DNA from: Polyangiaceae bacterium
GTDB lineage: Bacteria > Myxococcota_A > Polyangia > Polyangiales > Polyangiaceae
Assembly: GCA_016719945.1 (NCBI GenBank)
Contig: JADJYE010000033.1
Span: 124,001-188,000 of the forward strand
Reading direction: 5' to 3'
DNA length: 64,000 nt
A program made the position numbers and the translations under genes. The notes beneath the pieces are model-generated. The model did not search any database. It had not been told where the DNA came from and saw nothing but the letters and a program-made list of their open reading frames with translations. Shown in pieces: positions 17,268 to 25,888 of the stretch. How positions within the stretch are numbered: the first letter of the stretch is position 1; each line of letters opens with the position of its first letter.

Positions 17268-18087
17268 TCTGCGAGGCAAGGCCGTCGTCGTCACGGGCGG
17301 CACCATGGGGATCGGTCTGGCCACCGGCCTCGCGTTCGCTCGCGAAGGAGCGGACGTCTGGCTCACCTACCGCTGGGGCTCGGCCGACGATGCGGAGGTG
17401 GAGCGGGCCTTCACCAGCGAGGGGCTGCCGCCTCCCAAGCTCGTGCAAGCCGACGCGGCGAACGATGACGACACCTTGGCCCTGATCGACCGCATCAAGC
17501 ACGACCACGATCACGTCGAGGCCTTCATCTCGAACGTCTCCTTCGCGCTCGTGACTCGCGGGCTCGACGACTACGACCAGCGCGCGCTGCACAAGAGCAT
17601 CGACTACAGCGCCTGGCCGATGTTCGCGATCCCGCGGCACATGAGCCGCGTGATGGGGCGCTGGCCGCGCTACATCATCGGGCTTTCGAGCGGAGGCCCG
17701 GACGCGTTCTACAAGAACTACGACTTCGTCGCGGGCACGAAGGCGCTGATGGAAGCGCTCGGGCGCTACATGAGCTACCGCCTCTTCGGTCAGGACGTGC
17801 GCGTGAACGTGGTGCGCTCGCGCCTCGTGCGCACCGAGTCGTTGCGCGCGACGTTCGGTCCAGACTTCGAGGAGTTCGCCGAGCGCTTCAACATGAAGCG
17901 CCAGTTCGTCACCTGCGAGCAGGTCGCCGGGACCATCCTCGCGCTGTGCAGCGGCCTGCTCGACGCCATGAACGGTCAGGTCGTCATGGTCGACCACGGC
18001 GCCACCTTCTTCGACAACCTCATGCGCTTCTACGCAGAGCGAGACACGCTCGCCCTGCGCAACACCACCCCAGGAGAACACCCATGA
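17257..18087 (+). CDS. SDR with Y-x6-K motif, probable enoyl-ACP reductase (FabL-like), copy 1
   Basis: 276 residues. VVTGGTMGIGLATGLAF is the dinucleotide-binding motif. The active site reads NYDFVAGTKALME, giving Tyr-x6-Lys, the spacing of FabI/FabL enoyl-ACP reductases rather than the Y-x3-K of ketoreductases. GLLDAMNGQVVMVDHGATF is the C-terminal region. It would saturate the enoyl-ACP made by the dehydratase or the branched enoyl made by ECH2. It is clearly paralogous to the gene at 18353. The C-terminal tail (YAERDTLALRN) is shared with that copy and is unlike common FabL. Confidence 0.75.
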   Translation: MLNDLRGKAVVVTGGTMGIGLATGLAFAREGADVWLTYRWGSADDAEVERAFTSEGLPPPKLVQADAANDDDTLALIDRIKHDHDHVEAFISNVSFALVTRGLDDYDQRALHKSIDYSAWPMFAIPRHMSRVMGRWPRYIIGLSSGGPDAFYKNYDFVAGTKALMEALGRYMSYRLFGQDVRVNVVRSRLVRTESLRATFGPDFEEFAERFNMKRQFVTCEQVAGTILALCSGLLDAMNGQVVMVDHGATFFDNLMRFYAERDTLALRNTTPGEHP

Positions 18088-18356
18088 AAAGCCGCGATCT
18101 CGTCCTGTCCATCGTCAAGAAGCACCTCAGCGAGGCCGTCGACGGCTTGAGCGTGGAGGCCATCGACCCGGCGCGGTCGATGAAGGACCTCGGCGCCAAC
18201 AGCCTCGACATCGTGGAGGTCGTCTCGAGCTCGATGCGCGAGCTCAAGGTGAAGATCCCTCGCTCCGAGCTGTCGAAGCTGACCAACATCGATCAGCTCG
18301 TCGATCTGCTGTACCGCACGGTCAGCGAGCAGGCGGTCCAGAAGGCCGCCCCGTGA
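18084..18356 (+). CDS. acyl carrier protein
   Basis: 90 residues starting at an ATG that overlaps the previous stop (ATGA), after a CAGGAG ribosome site. DLGANSLDIVEVVSSSM holds the phosphopantetheine Ser. The GANS-(V/L)-D form rather than GADSLD resembles donor ACPs of HCS cassettes (AcpK, TaB), as I recall them. It is the only free ACP in the operon, so it may serve both as chain carrier and as malonyl/acetyl donor. Activation is probably by the Sfp-type enzyme at 6.9-7.7 kb. Confidence 0.88.
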   Translation: MKSRDLVLSIVKKHLSEAVDGLSVEAIDPARSMKDLGANSLDIVEVVSSSMRELKVKIPRSELSKLTNIDQLVDLLYRTVSEQAVQKAAP

Positions 18357-19156
18357 TCGCCGACTACCGAGGCAAGGCGGTCCTGGTCACCGGCGGGACC
18401 GCCGGGATCGGGCTGGCGACGGGGCTGGCGTTCGGCCGGCGCGGCGCGAGCTGCACGCTGACCTACCGCTTCGGCACGGCCGACGAGGACGCGGTGCGCG
18501 CGGCGTTCCGCGAGGCGGGCGCGCCCGAGCCCGACATCGTCCAGGCGGACGCTGGACGCGACGAGGACACCGCCGCGCTCCTCGCCCGAATGAAGGAGCG
18601 ACACGCCTCGATCGAGGCGCTGATCGTGAACGTCTCGAACGCGCTCGTGACCCACAGCCTCGACGACTACGACAAGCGCGGCTTGCTCAAGAGCGTCGAG
18701 GCGGGGGCCTGGCCGCTGGTCTCGTACACCCGGCAGAGCAGGAGCGTCTTCGGCGCCTACCCTCGGTACATCATCGGCATGTCGTCCACCGGGCCGGACC
18801 ACTTCGCGGTGGGCTACGACTTCGTGGCGGCGTCGAAGAGCGTGATGGAGACGCTCTGTCGCTACATGTGTTACCGGCTGCACGGCGAGGACGTTCGCAT
18901 CAACGTCCTTCGCTCGCGCAGCGTGAAGACCGCCGCGTTCGAGAGCACGTTCGGCAAGGAGTTCTGCGAGTTCGCTGCTCGGTTCTGCGACGAGCGGCAC
19001 TTCCTCACGCCCGATGAGGTGGGGGAGGCGGCGCTGGCCCTCGCGAGCGGTCTCATGGACGGCGTCAACGGCCAGGTCGTGACGGTCGATCGTGGCACGA
19101 CGTTCTTCGACGACCTGATGCGCCTGTACGAGGAGCGAGACGCGCTCGGGCTGTGA
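18353..19156 (+). CDS. SDR with Y-x6-K motif, probable enoyl-ACP reductase (FabL-like), copy 2
   Basis: GTG 18353 overlaps the ACP stop (GTGA), giving 267 residues. LVTGGTAGIGLATGLAF binds the nucleotide and GYDFVAASKSVMETL gives Tyr-x6-Lys. GLMDGVNGQVVTVDRGTTF and YEERDALGL match copy 1 at the C-terminus. Two paralogues around the ACP suggest different substrates, for example linear and beta-branched enoyl chains, or a non-catalytic partner. Last gene of the operon. Confidence 0.75.
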   Translation: MIADYRGKAVLVTGGTAGIGLATGLAFGRRGASCTLTYRFGTADEDAVRAAFREAGAPEPDIVQADAGRDEDTAALLARMKERHASIEALIVNVSNALVTHSLDDYDKRGLLKSVEAGAWPLVSYTRQSRSVFGAYPRYIIGMSSTGPDHFAVGYDFVAASKSVMETLCRYMCYRLHGEDVRINVLRSRSVKTAAFESTFGKEFCEFAARFCDERHFLTPDEVGEAALALASGLMDGVNGQVVTVDRGTTFFDDLMRLYEERDALGL

Positions 19157-19185
19157 GCGTGGGCCTGGCTAGCCCCAGACCACGC
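19157..19185. terminator. possible bidirectional terminator hairpin
   Basis: GCGTGG at 19157 pairs with CCACGC at 19180, and CTGG with CCAG inside it, around a short loop. It lies exactly between the convergent ends of the lipid operon and the minus-strand SDR and overlaps the latter's stop. There is no T-run, so intrinsic termination is uncertain. Confidence 0.4.
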
Positions 19186-20176
19186 CGCGGTCCCGCAGGT
19201 CGGCGATCGTCTCGCGCAGGGTGTCTTGAGGGTCGCGCGGCGCCCAGCCGAGCTCCTCCTTCGCCTTGGTCGAGTCGACGTACCAGAAGTACTGCGCCAT
19301 CTCGAGGCTCGTCTCGTCGAAGCGCGGCTTGGTGTTGGTGCGGGTCGCGAGCGCTCGGTCGAGCGCGGCCCCAACCCTCGCCAGCAGCAGCGAGCGCGGG
19401 GCTCGGGCCGCGGGCGCCTTCACCCCGCTGAGCCGCTCGAGCTTGCCGCAGAACGACGCCATGGTGAGGTTCTGCGCCGCGACCAGGTAGCGCTCGCCGG
19501 GCCGCCCGCTCTCCCACGCGAGCACCATCGCGTTCGCGGCGTCGCGGGCGTCGACGAAGGAGATGCCTCCGCCCGGCAAGACCGGGATCCGCCCGTCGAT
19601 GAAGTCCGCGACGTCGCTGGTGGACGAGCTCTTCACGTCGCCCGGACCCAGCAAGAGCGTGGGGCTCACCACCACGACCTCGAAGGCCGGCGGGTCGTTG
19701 CGCTCGAGGGCGGCCATCTCGGCGTAGAGCTTCGAGCGGTAATACGGCCAGCGGCCGATCAGATCGACCGGCGGCGCGGCGCGCTCGTCGCGGACCTCCT
19801 TGGGGTCCTCCGACACCGCGATCGTGCCGCTCGTGCTCGCGACGACCGCGCGCCGGACGCCCGCCTTTCGCGCCGCGTCGAGCACGGTCTTGGTGCCCGT
19901 CACGTGGACCTCGTACAGCTCCTCGGCGTCGGCGGGGTCTCGAGAGACCTTCCCGGCGCAGTGGAAGACAGCCTCGCAGCCGGCCGCCGCCGCCTCGACG
20001 CTCGCCGCGTCCAGCACGTCGCCGCGAGCGAGCACGACGCCGGCCGGGAGCGCACCTGCAGCGTCGCCGCGCACCAGCGCGACCACGTCGTGCCCGCGCA
20101 GCGCCAGCTCTTCCGTGACGTATCGGCCGAGGAACCCGGTCGCACCGGTGACCAACAGGCGCTTGCGCTTGCTCAT
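19169..20176 (-). CDS. NAD-dependent epimerase/dehydratase-type extended SDR
   Basis: 335 residues. LLVTGATGFLGRYV is the Rossmann motif, VHVTGTKTVLDAAR and VVASTSGTIAV follow, and YYRSKLYAE gives the Y-x3-K catalytic pair. It is close to dihydroflavonol-4-reductase and 3-beta-hydroxysteroid dehydrogenase-like enzymes. Its ATG overlaps the stop of the upstream fusion gene (ATGA), so the two are translated together. A reductase acting on the lipid made by the fusion, or a ceramide-reductase-like step on the product of the alpha-oxoamine synthase, are both plausible. The substrate is not established. Confidence 0.82.
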   Translation of the reverse strand: MSKRKRLLVTGATGFLGRYVTEELALRGHDVVALVRGDAAGALPAGVVLARGDVLDAASVEAAAAGCEAVFHCAGKVSRDPADAEELYEVHVTGTKTVLDAARKAGVRRAVVASTSGTIAVSEDPKEVRDERAAPPVDLIGRWPYYRSKLYAEMAALERNDPPAFEVVVVSPTLLLGPGDVKSSSTSDVADFIDGRIPVLPGGGISFVDARDAANAMVLAWESGRPGERYLVAAQNLTMASFCGKLERLSGVKAPAARAPRSLLLARVGAALDRALATRTNTKPRFDETSLEMAQYFWYVDSTKAKEELGWAPRDPQDTLRETIADLRDRGVVWG

Positions 20177-23100
20177 GACAGGTCGAACACCTTTTGGAAC
20201 GTCTGGAGGAGGGCGACGTCGTTGCTCTTCACGGCGCCGGTCATGAACTCCATCGGGGTCGGCACGTACGCCTCACGCACGATGCGGAAGAAGATCTCCG
20301 GGCTCGTCTTGAGCACGCAGTCCGCGACGCCGGAGTCGGGCTTGCCCTGCGCAGCCGAGCATTTTTCGGGGTCTACGCGCAGCGTCCATTTCTCGTCCGC
20401 CTCGGCCCCGAGCGTGAAATAGAAGGTGAGCGGTTTGTCCACGCGATCGGCCCGGAAGCGGCCCTCGAGCTCTCGAAACAGCTTCACCAGCGGACGCTCG
20501 GGCGCCTGCGCCTGGGCCTGCACCTTCACGTCGCTGTCGCGATCCAGCTGGCGGATGTCGAGCACCGTGCCGTCCTTCAGCGCGCGCACGGCCTGCTCCG
20601 CGATCTCCGCGACCTTGCGGCACGCGGCGCTGAACTTCATGCCCTCGGTGAGCCGCTTCAGATCAGCGACCGCGAGCGGGAGCCCGATCCGCGCGTAGAT
20701 GTCGCGGCGGGTCGGCAGACGCGAGCCCTTCCTCATCGCCTCGTACGTCCCGCCCAGGTACACCGGCAAGATGTCGACGTGGCTGGTCAGCGCGAGGTAG
20801 CCGATCGCCGGCTTGAACTCCTGCAGCGCGCCGTCGGGCGAGCGCGTCCCCTCGGGGAAGATGAGGATGGTGCGCCCCCGCTCGAGGTGCTCGTTGGCGA
20901 TGCGCAGCGCCTGCCTGAGCCCGCCCTTGCGGTCGAACGGCGCGAGGTTCGTGAAGTTCTCGAAGTACGCGCGCCGCCACTTGTTGCCCTCGAAGAAGTA
21001 GTCCTGCGCGGCGAGCGAGACCATGTCCTCGCCGTACGTGCCGAGCGCGAACTTCACGAAGCCCATGTCGAGGTGGCTCGCGTGGTTCGAGGCGACGATG
21101 GTGTTCCGGTTGTGCGGGATGTGGGCGCGGCCGAAGATGCGGGGGCGCATCAGGCGCTCGTAGAAGCCCATCTGCACGCGCGTGAGGGCGCGCTTGGTCG
21201 CCTCGGCGACGGGCTCGGGGACGATGATGCGGTCGTCCTCCGCGGGGGCCTCGTCGGTCACCACCTCGATCGACTTCGCGTGCGCGGTGCGTCGGACGAA
21301 GTCCTCGATGTCCGCCACCGTCTCGCACTTCGCGAGCTCCTTCGGGTCGAGCGTGACGCCCGCGGCCGACTCCAGCGCGCTGCCGAGCTCGACCGCCAAG
21401 AGCGAGTCGACCCCCAGATCGCCGCGCAGGGTGCTGCGGCTGGTCAGCTCGGAGACGGTCTTGTTGGTGATCGAGGCGATGACGTGGCGGATCTGCGTCG
21501 CCGTCCCGCCCTCGGACGCCTCGGCGCTGGCCGAGGCGTCGGCGAGCTTCTTCAGCACGTCGCGGACCTCGGAGCGCTTGACCTTGCGCGTCGCCGTGCG
21601 GGGCAGATCCGCGTCGATGAAGTGCACGATCGTGGGTCGCGCGACCCTGGGCAGCCTCTCGAAGGCCTCGCGTAGCGCCTTGTGCGCCTTGTCGCGGCGG
21701 GAGCTGCGGACCGAGGGCGGCTCGTCGTCGGCGCCCGCGGCAGGCACCGCCAAGCAGCCCACGCGCTCGCCTCCCTGGCCGTCGGGGATGCCGACGATCG
21801 ACAGCTCCTTGATGCCGTCGATCGTGGCCAGCAGGGTCTCGACGTCGTCGGGGTACACGTTCTCCCCGCTCGGCCCGACGATGACCTCCTTCGAGCGCCC
21901 GACGATCGTCAGCCGCCCTCGCTTGTCCAGCTTGCCGAGGTCGCCGGTGTGCAGCCAACCGTCCGCATCGAGCACCTGCGCCGTCGCGTCGGGGTTGCCC
22001 TCGTAGCCCTTCATCACGTTGGGGCCGCGCGCCCAGACCTCGCCGACGCCCTCGGCGTCCGCGTTGGCGATCTTGATCTGCACGCCGGGGACAGCGTGGC
22101 CCACGTGACCGAGCGACGCCTTCATCGACGCCTTCGCGACCGTGAGCACGGGGGCCGCCTCGGTCAGGCCGTAGCCCTCGCTGAGGGGCATGCCCAGGCC
22201 GGCGAACAGCTTCGCGGTGTCCTTGGGGCGCGCGGCGCCCCCCGAGATCATGTGGCGCATGCGGCCGCCGAGGGCGTCGTGCACCGAGCCGAAGAAGACC
22301 CTGCCCGCGTTGAGCCCGGTCTGCTTGCCGATCAGCCGGTTGAGCTCGAGGGCGGCGTCGAAGGCGCGCATGGCGAAGGGCCCCTTCTCCTTCACCTCGG
22401 AGAGGATGCGCCGCTCGAGCAGCTGCCAGAGCGCCGGCACGCCGGCCATCGCCGTGATCTTCCCCATCGCCAGGCCCTCGCGCAGGCCGTCCGAGGTGAG
22501 CTCGCGCAGGTACACGATGCGGGCGCCGAGCATCAGCGGCAGCAACAGGCCGCAGGTGAACTCGAACGTGTGGTGCAGCGGCAGCACGCTGAGCACGTGG
22601 TCCCGCGGGGTGAGCGGGAACAGCGGCGCGAGCGCCGCGAGCAGCGACGTGAAGTTCTTGTGCATCAGCATCACGCCCTTCGGCTCGCCGGTCGTGCCGC
22701 TGGTGTAGATGATGCTCGCGATGTCTTCGCCCGAAGGGCGCGCGCTGGGCGTGCGGGCGCGCGAGAGGCGCGCCTCGCCGTCGGTCGGGCTCGTCACCTC
22801 GACCAGCGACAGCACGTTCAGGTTCGGGAGGGCGGCGCGCACGTGCGGCCCGCCCTTGTCGTCGACGCTCGCGTCCCACAGCGCGACCTCGGCCGAGCTC
22901 GCGCGCACGATGTTGAGCAGCTGCGGACCTTCGAGCGCCGGGTCGACCGGCACCGCGACCGCGCCAGCCCGGAGGATGCCGAAGTACGCGATGGCCCAGG
23001 CCGGCGAGTTCTTCCCCGACAGGACCACGCGGTCGCCCGCTTCGACGCCCGCGGCCTGCAGGGCCTCGGCCACGAAGTACGAGGCGTCGCGCCAGCTCTT

Positions 23101-24996
23101 GTAGGTGATGCGGGTGAGGCCGTCGTCGGTGACCTCTTGCAGGGCGAGCGCGTGGCCGTGGCGCTCGGCCACCTCGTCGAGGACGTCGAGCAGGTGATCG
23201 TAGGCCCGCAGCGCCTTGAGCTCGCGGGTCATCTTCTCGTCGATCTGCGGCAAGACCCACTTCTCGAGGCCCGGCAGGTGGACGTCGTACATCCACAGGC
23301 GCCAGTCGATCGCCTCGGGGGCCCAGATGAACTTCGCGCGCTCTTCTTCCGGCATGCGCGCGAACGCAGCTCGGGTGTTGGCGTTCGAGAAGATCCAGTC
23401 CGACTCCGCGGTGAACGGGACGAACAGATCCATGATGTCGCCCTGGCGGTCCTCCATCTTCGCGACGCCCTCGAGCGCCTTCGCGGCGGGCTTGAACAGG
23501 GCGGCGAGGGGCCCGACGGCGAGCTTGTCGAGGGCCTTGCCGACCCCGCGCATCGCGGCCGCGTTCTGGTGCGGGCCCCAGGCGCGGTAGTCCTTCTTGC
23601 TGACGCCCATCGATTCGAAGTGCTGGCTCGCCAGCTCGAACACCTTCGTCGAGGTCCCGTCGAAGACCTTCTTGCGCTTGTACAGGCCGATGAGCTCGAG
23701 GTACCGCTCCATCGAGCACGGGTTCGTGTCGGTGACGCCGTACTGGTAGACCGGGCGGTGGGTGCCGTCGATCAGCTCGCACAGCGAGGCGATCATCCCG
23801 GAGGCGACCATGTCGACCGGGATGATGTCGAGGTGGACCTTCGGGTCGCCGGGGAAGCGCACGGTGCCCTTGAGCGCCATGTAGATGAACGGAGCGCTGG
23901 TGTTGATGCCCTCGTTCCAGCCGGAGACGGGGTACTCACAGCTCGACTCGACGACCGCCGGCCGCACGATCGCGTAGGGCACTCCGCTCGCCGCGAGCAC
24001 CTGCTCGCCGATGCTCTTGGTGTACGTGTAGATGTTCGACCAGCCCCAGAAGCGCGCGCGCTCCTCGCCGGCGGCGATCAGCTGGGCCTCGACGAACTTG
24101 CGCTTCACCTTCGCGAGCTCGTCCTCCAGCGCGGCGCCGCGGCACGGCTCGCCGCGGCTCGCGAGGTTCTTCTTGGCCTCGTCGAGGAAGGCGCTCTGCC
24201 GGAAGGCGTCGTTCGAGCGGTGGCGCGCCATCTTCACCAGGTCGAGGCACTCGTCGATCTCGCGCTGCGGATCCCAGTGGCTGCGCTCGAGCAGGCGCAC
24301 GGGCTGGTTCTCGCCGAGCAGCTTCTCGCCCGACGCGCGCGGGAAGGGCACCTTGCCCGGCTCGACCTCCTCGATGAGGCCTGAGCGGTAACCCGCGACG
24401 TAGCAGGTGCTGGTGTGCATCACGGGCGCGCCCAGGGCCTTCGCCAGCGAGACGAGGTTGTTCACGCCGAAGGCGTTCACCTCGAGCGCCTCGTCGAGCG
24501 GCGGGTTGAAGTCGACCACGCCCGACACGTTGACGACCGCGGTGATCGAGCCCGACAGACGCTCCACGAGCTCGGGATCGATGCCGAGCCGGTCGTGGAC
24601 GACGTCGCCCGCGACGGGGGTGATCTTGTCGCGCATGAAGGCTTCGAAGGCCGCGCCCGGGTGGGCTTCGCGCACGGGGTCGAAGCAGGGCGACGGGGCG
24701 ATCTGCGACCAGAACCGCTCCTCGGCGGTCTGGTCGGCCTTCGGGCGCACGAGCAGGTAGAGGTGGCCGATCTCCGGGAAGCGGTGGAGCAAGAGGCCGG
24801 CCCACACCTTGCCGAGGAACCCGGTCCCGCCGACCACGACGAGCCGCGCGCCAGCGAGGAGCTTCGAGGGTACGAGCGGCGGCCCGCTCGGCGCGCCGGT
24901 CGCGAGGGGGGCGTTCGTCGCCGTGGGCACCACGCCGGCGATGTTCGCTCGGGGGTCTTTGCCGGCGTTGTCGTGGGATCGCGACCCGTTCTGCAT
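20173..24996 (-). CDS. multidomain fatty-acyl reductase / AMP ligase / ACP / acyltransferase / SCP2 fusion (ElbD-like)
   Basis: About 1607 residues from ATG 24996; a longer start at 25044 would overlap the palindrome. Domains in order, roughly: male-sterility-type reductase (VVVGGTGFLGKVW, then TYTKSIGEQ with Tyr/Lys) at 45-430; AMP-binding ligase with IIYTSGTTGEPKGVML at 610-1130; ACP with DLGVDSLLAVE near 1195; PlsC-type acyltransferase with SNHASHLDMG and FPEGTRSPDG at 1290-1480; SCP2-like lipid-binding domain at 1500-1600. This order resembles ElbD of Myxococcus xanthus, which is needed for ether-lipid synthesis, as I recall it. Activation of a fatty acid, reduction to alcohol and transfer to a glycerol backbone is the likely sequence. 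No frame break is visible across 4.8 kb. Confidence 0.85.
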   Translation of the reverse strand: MQNGSRSHDNAGKDPRANIAGVVPTATNAPLATGAPSGPPLVPSKLLAGARLVVVGGTGFLGKVWAGLLLHRFPEIGHLYLLVRPKADQTAEERFWSQIAPSPCFDPVREAHPGAAFEAFMRDKITPVAGDVVHDRLGIDPELVERLSGSITAVVNVSGVVDFNPPLDEALEVNAFGVNNLVSLAKALGAPVMHTSTCYVAGYRSGLIEEVEPGKVPFPRASGEKLLGENQPVRLLERSHWDPQREIDECLDLVKMARHRSNDAFRQSAFLDEAKKNLASRGEPCRGAALEDELAKVKRKFVEAQLIAAGEERARFWGWSNIYTYTKSIGEQVLAASGVPYAIVRPAVVESSCEYPVSGWNEGINTSAPFIYMALKGTVRFPGDPKVHLDIIPVDMVASGMIASLCELIDGTHRPVYQYGVTDTNPCSMERYLELIGLYKRKKVFDGTSTKVFELASQHFESMGVSKKDYRAWGPHQNAAAMRGVGKALDKLAVGPLAALFKPAAKALEGVAKMEDRQGDIMDLFVPFTAESDWIFSNANTRAAFARMPEEERAKFIWAPEAIDWRLWMYDVHLPGLEKWVLPQIDEKMTRELKALRAYDHLLDVLDEVAERHGHALALQEVTDDGLTRITYKSWRDASYFVAEALQAAGVEAGDRVVLSGKNSPAWAIAYFGILRAGAVAVPVDPALEGPQLLNIVRASSAEVALWDASVDDKGGPHVRAALPNLNVLSLVEVTSPTDGEARLSRARTPSARPSGEDIASIIYTSGTTGEPKGVMLMHKNFTSLLAALAPLFPLTPRDHVLSVLPLHHTFEFTCGLLLPLMLGARIVYLRELTSDGLREGLAMGKITAMAGVPALWQLLERRILSEVKEKGPFAMRAFDAALELNRLIGKQTGLNAGRVFFGSVHDALGGRMRHMISGGAARPKDTAKLFAGLGMPLSEGYGLTEAAPVLTVAKASMKASLGHVGHAVPGVQIKIANADAEGVGEVWARGPNVMKGYEGNPDATAQVLDADGWLHTGDLGKLDKRGRLTIVGRSKEVIVGPSGENVYPDDVETLLATIDGIKELSIVGIPDGQGGERVGCLAVPAAGADDEPPSVRSSRRDKAHKALREAFERLPRVARPTIVHFIDADLPRTATRKVKRSEVRDVLKKLADASASAEASEGGTATQIRHVIASITNKTVSELTSRSTLRGDLGVDSLLAVELGSALESAAGVTLDPKELAKCETVADIEDFVRRTAHAKSIEVVTDEAPAEDDRIIVPEPVAEATKRALTRVQMGFYERLMRPRIFGRAHIPHNRNTIVASNHASHLDMGFVKFALGTYGEDMVSLAAQDYFFEGNKWRRAYFENFTNLAPFDRKGGLRQALRIANEHLERGRTILIFPEGTRSPDGALQEFKPAIGYLALTSHVDILPVYLGGTYEAMRKGSRLPTRRDIYARIGLPLAVADLKRLTEGMKFSAACRKVAEIAEQAVRALKDGTVLDIRQLDRDSDVKVQAQAQAPERPLVKLFRELEGRFRADRVDKPLTFYFTLGAEADEKWTLRVDPEKCSAAQGKPDSGVADCVLKTSPEIFFRIVREAYVPTPMEFMTGAVKSNDVALLQTFQKVFDLS

Positions 24997-25027
24997 CACG
25001 AAGGAGCTCCTCGCACACGTCGCCCGA

Positions 25028-25045
25028 GGTGACCGAACGGTCACC
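25028..25045. promoter_or_regulatory. perfect 18-bp palindrome, probable operator
   Basis: GGTGACCGAACGGTCACC has 8-bp perfect arms around AA and lies about 32 bp before the ATG of the fusion gene (24996). ACCG-NN-CGGT cores are typical of TetR-family operators. No TetR gene is in the window. CRP-type TGA-N6-TCA spacing does not fit. Confidence 0.5.
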
Positions 25046-25196
25046 GGGCATGGCCAGCGGAGGCCGGCCGGGCCCCGGTTTCGTCCGCGACTGCCGTAGC
25101 GTCAAGCGCTTGCGCGCATCCGGCGGCTACGCGGCGCGTTACGGGTACAGCACCGCGGGCATGACGTTCGGACGAGGCCGAGTAGACTGCCGGGCG

Positions 25197-25619
25197 ATGA
25201 CCTCCACGAGACGGTCGACCCCCATGGCGATCCGAGCCCTCGCCGCCGCGCTCATGCTCGGCACCGGGGCCCTCATCGGCTGCGAAGACATCGGGCGCAT
25301 CAACGAGTGCAACGCGGTGATCGACGTCATCAACAAGGGCTCGGCGGCGCTCAAGGATCTGCACACCGCGACCGACCTCGAAGCGCGCGTGGCGGAGCTG
25401 AGCGACCTCGACAAGAAGCTCGCGGCGACCAAGGTCGAGCGCGCCGAGCTGAGAGCCTTCGTGGAGGAGTACCGCAAGCTGCTCGCGGACGTCATCGTCT
25501 ACGCGAAGGACATGGAGTCGACGACCGAGTACTCCGAGGTCGAGCGGCGCAGCGCCGATCTATCGAAGCGCGAGAAGGACCTCGTCGATCGCATGAACGG
25601 CTACTGCCGCGGGTCGTAG
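25197..25619 (+). CDS. small lipoprotein, unknown function
   Basis: 140 residues from ATG 25197 (MTSTRRSTPMAIRALAAA); ATG 25224 is an alternative. The signal has the lipobox TGALIGC. The mature part is helical (DLEARVAELSDLDKKLAA, VERRSADLSKREKDLVDR) with Cys near both ends (INECNAVI and GYCRGS), which could form a disulfide. It resembles the coiled-coil lipoprotein at 4.7-5.6 kb in style but not in sequence. No functional assignment is possible. Divergent from the fusion gene. Confidence 0.7.
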   Translation: MTSTRRSTPMAIRALAAALMLGTGALIGCEDIGRINECNAVIDVINKGSAALKDLHTATDLEARVAELSDLDKKLAATKVERAELRAFVEEYRKLLADVIVYAKDMESTTEYSEVERRSADLSKREKDLVDRMNGYCRGS

Positions 25620-25660
25620 GGCGCAGACCAGGGTGATGGCCGCCGGCGGCGGCGGGGAGG

Positions 25661-25888
25661 GCTGCGTCCCGCACGGCGGGGGCGGTCTCCCGTGCTCGGT
25701 CGGCTGGGGACCCCTCGCCTGCGGCGCGTGGGGAGGGCTGCGTCCCGCACAGCGGCGGCGGTCTCCCGTGCTCGGTCGGCTGGGGACCCCTTGTCTGCGG
25801 CGCGTGGGGAAGGCTGCGTTCCGCACAGCGGCGGCGGTCTCCCGTGCTCGGTCGGCTGGGGACCCCTCGCCTGCGGCGCGTGGGGAGC
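25661..25888. repeat. 76-bp tandem repeat, three copies
   Basis: Units start at 25661, 25737 and 25813 with GCTGCGT(C/T)CCGCAC and contain TCCCGTGCTCGGTCGGCTGG. The period is exactly 76 bp, not a multiple of three, so the long open frames crossing it are not coding. It lies in a gene-free stretch from 25620 to 26359, which otherwise holds only the palindromic repeat at 26050. Confidence 0.85.

Noticed and set aside
15456..17366. 636-codon minus-strand frame across the crotonase genes
   Set aside because: Shadow of the HCS and ECH genes, which carry clear motifs and coupled starts.
9779..19156. Modular trans-AT polyketide cluster
   Set aside because: HCS, ECH and ACP suggested it, but no modular KS-KR-ACP protein is in the window; all enzymes are single-domain.
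21682..24384. 900-codon plus-strand open frame opposite the large fusion gene
   Set aside because: It is the antisense shadow of a well-supported multidomain gene; composition is Arg/Glu/Val/Leu-rich nonsense with no motifs. The 1039-codon frame at 20663-23782 and the 493-codon frame at 20194-21675 are the same kind.
25028..25045. CRP-type binding site
   Set aside because: The half sites are separated by 8 bases (TGA-N8-TCA) instead of 6, so the palindrome fits a TetR-type operator better.
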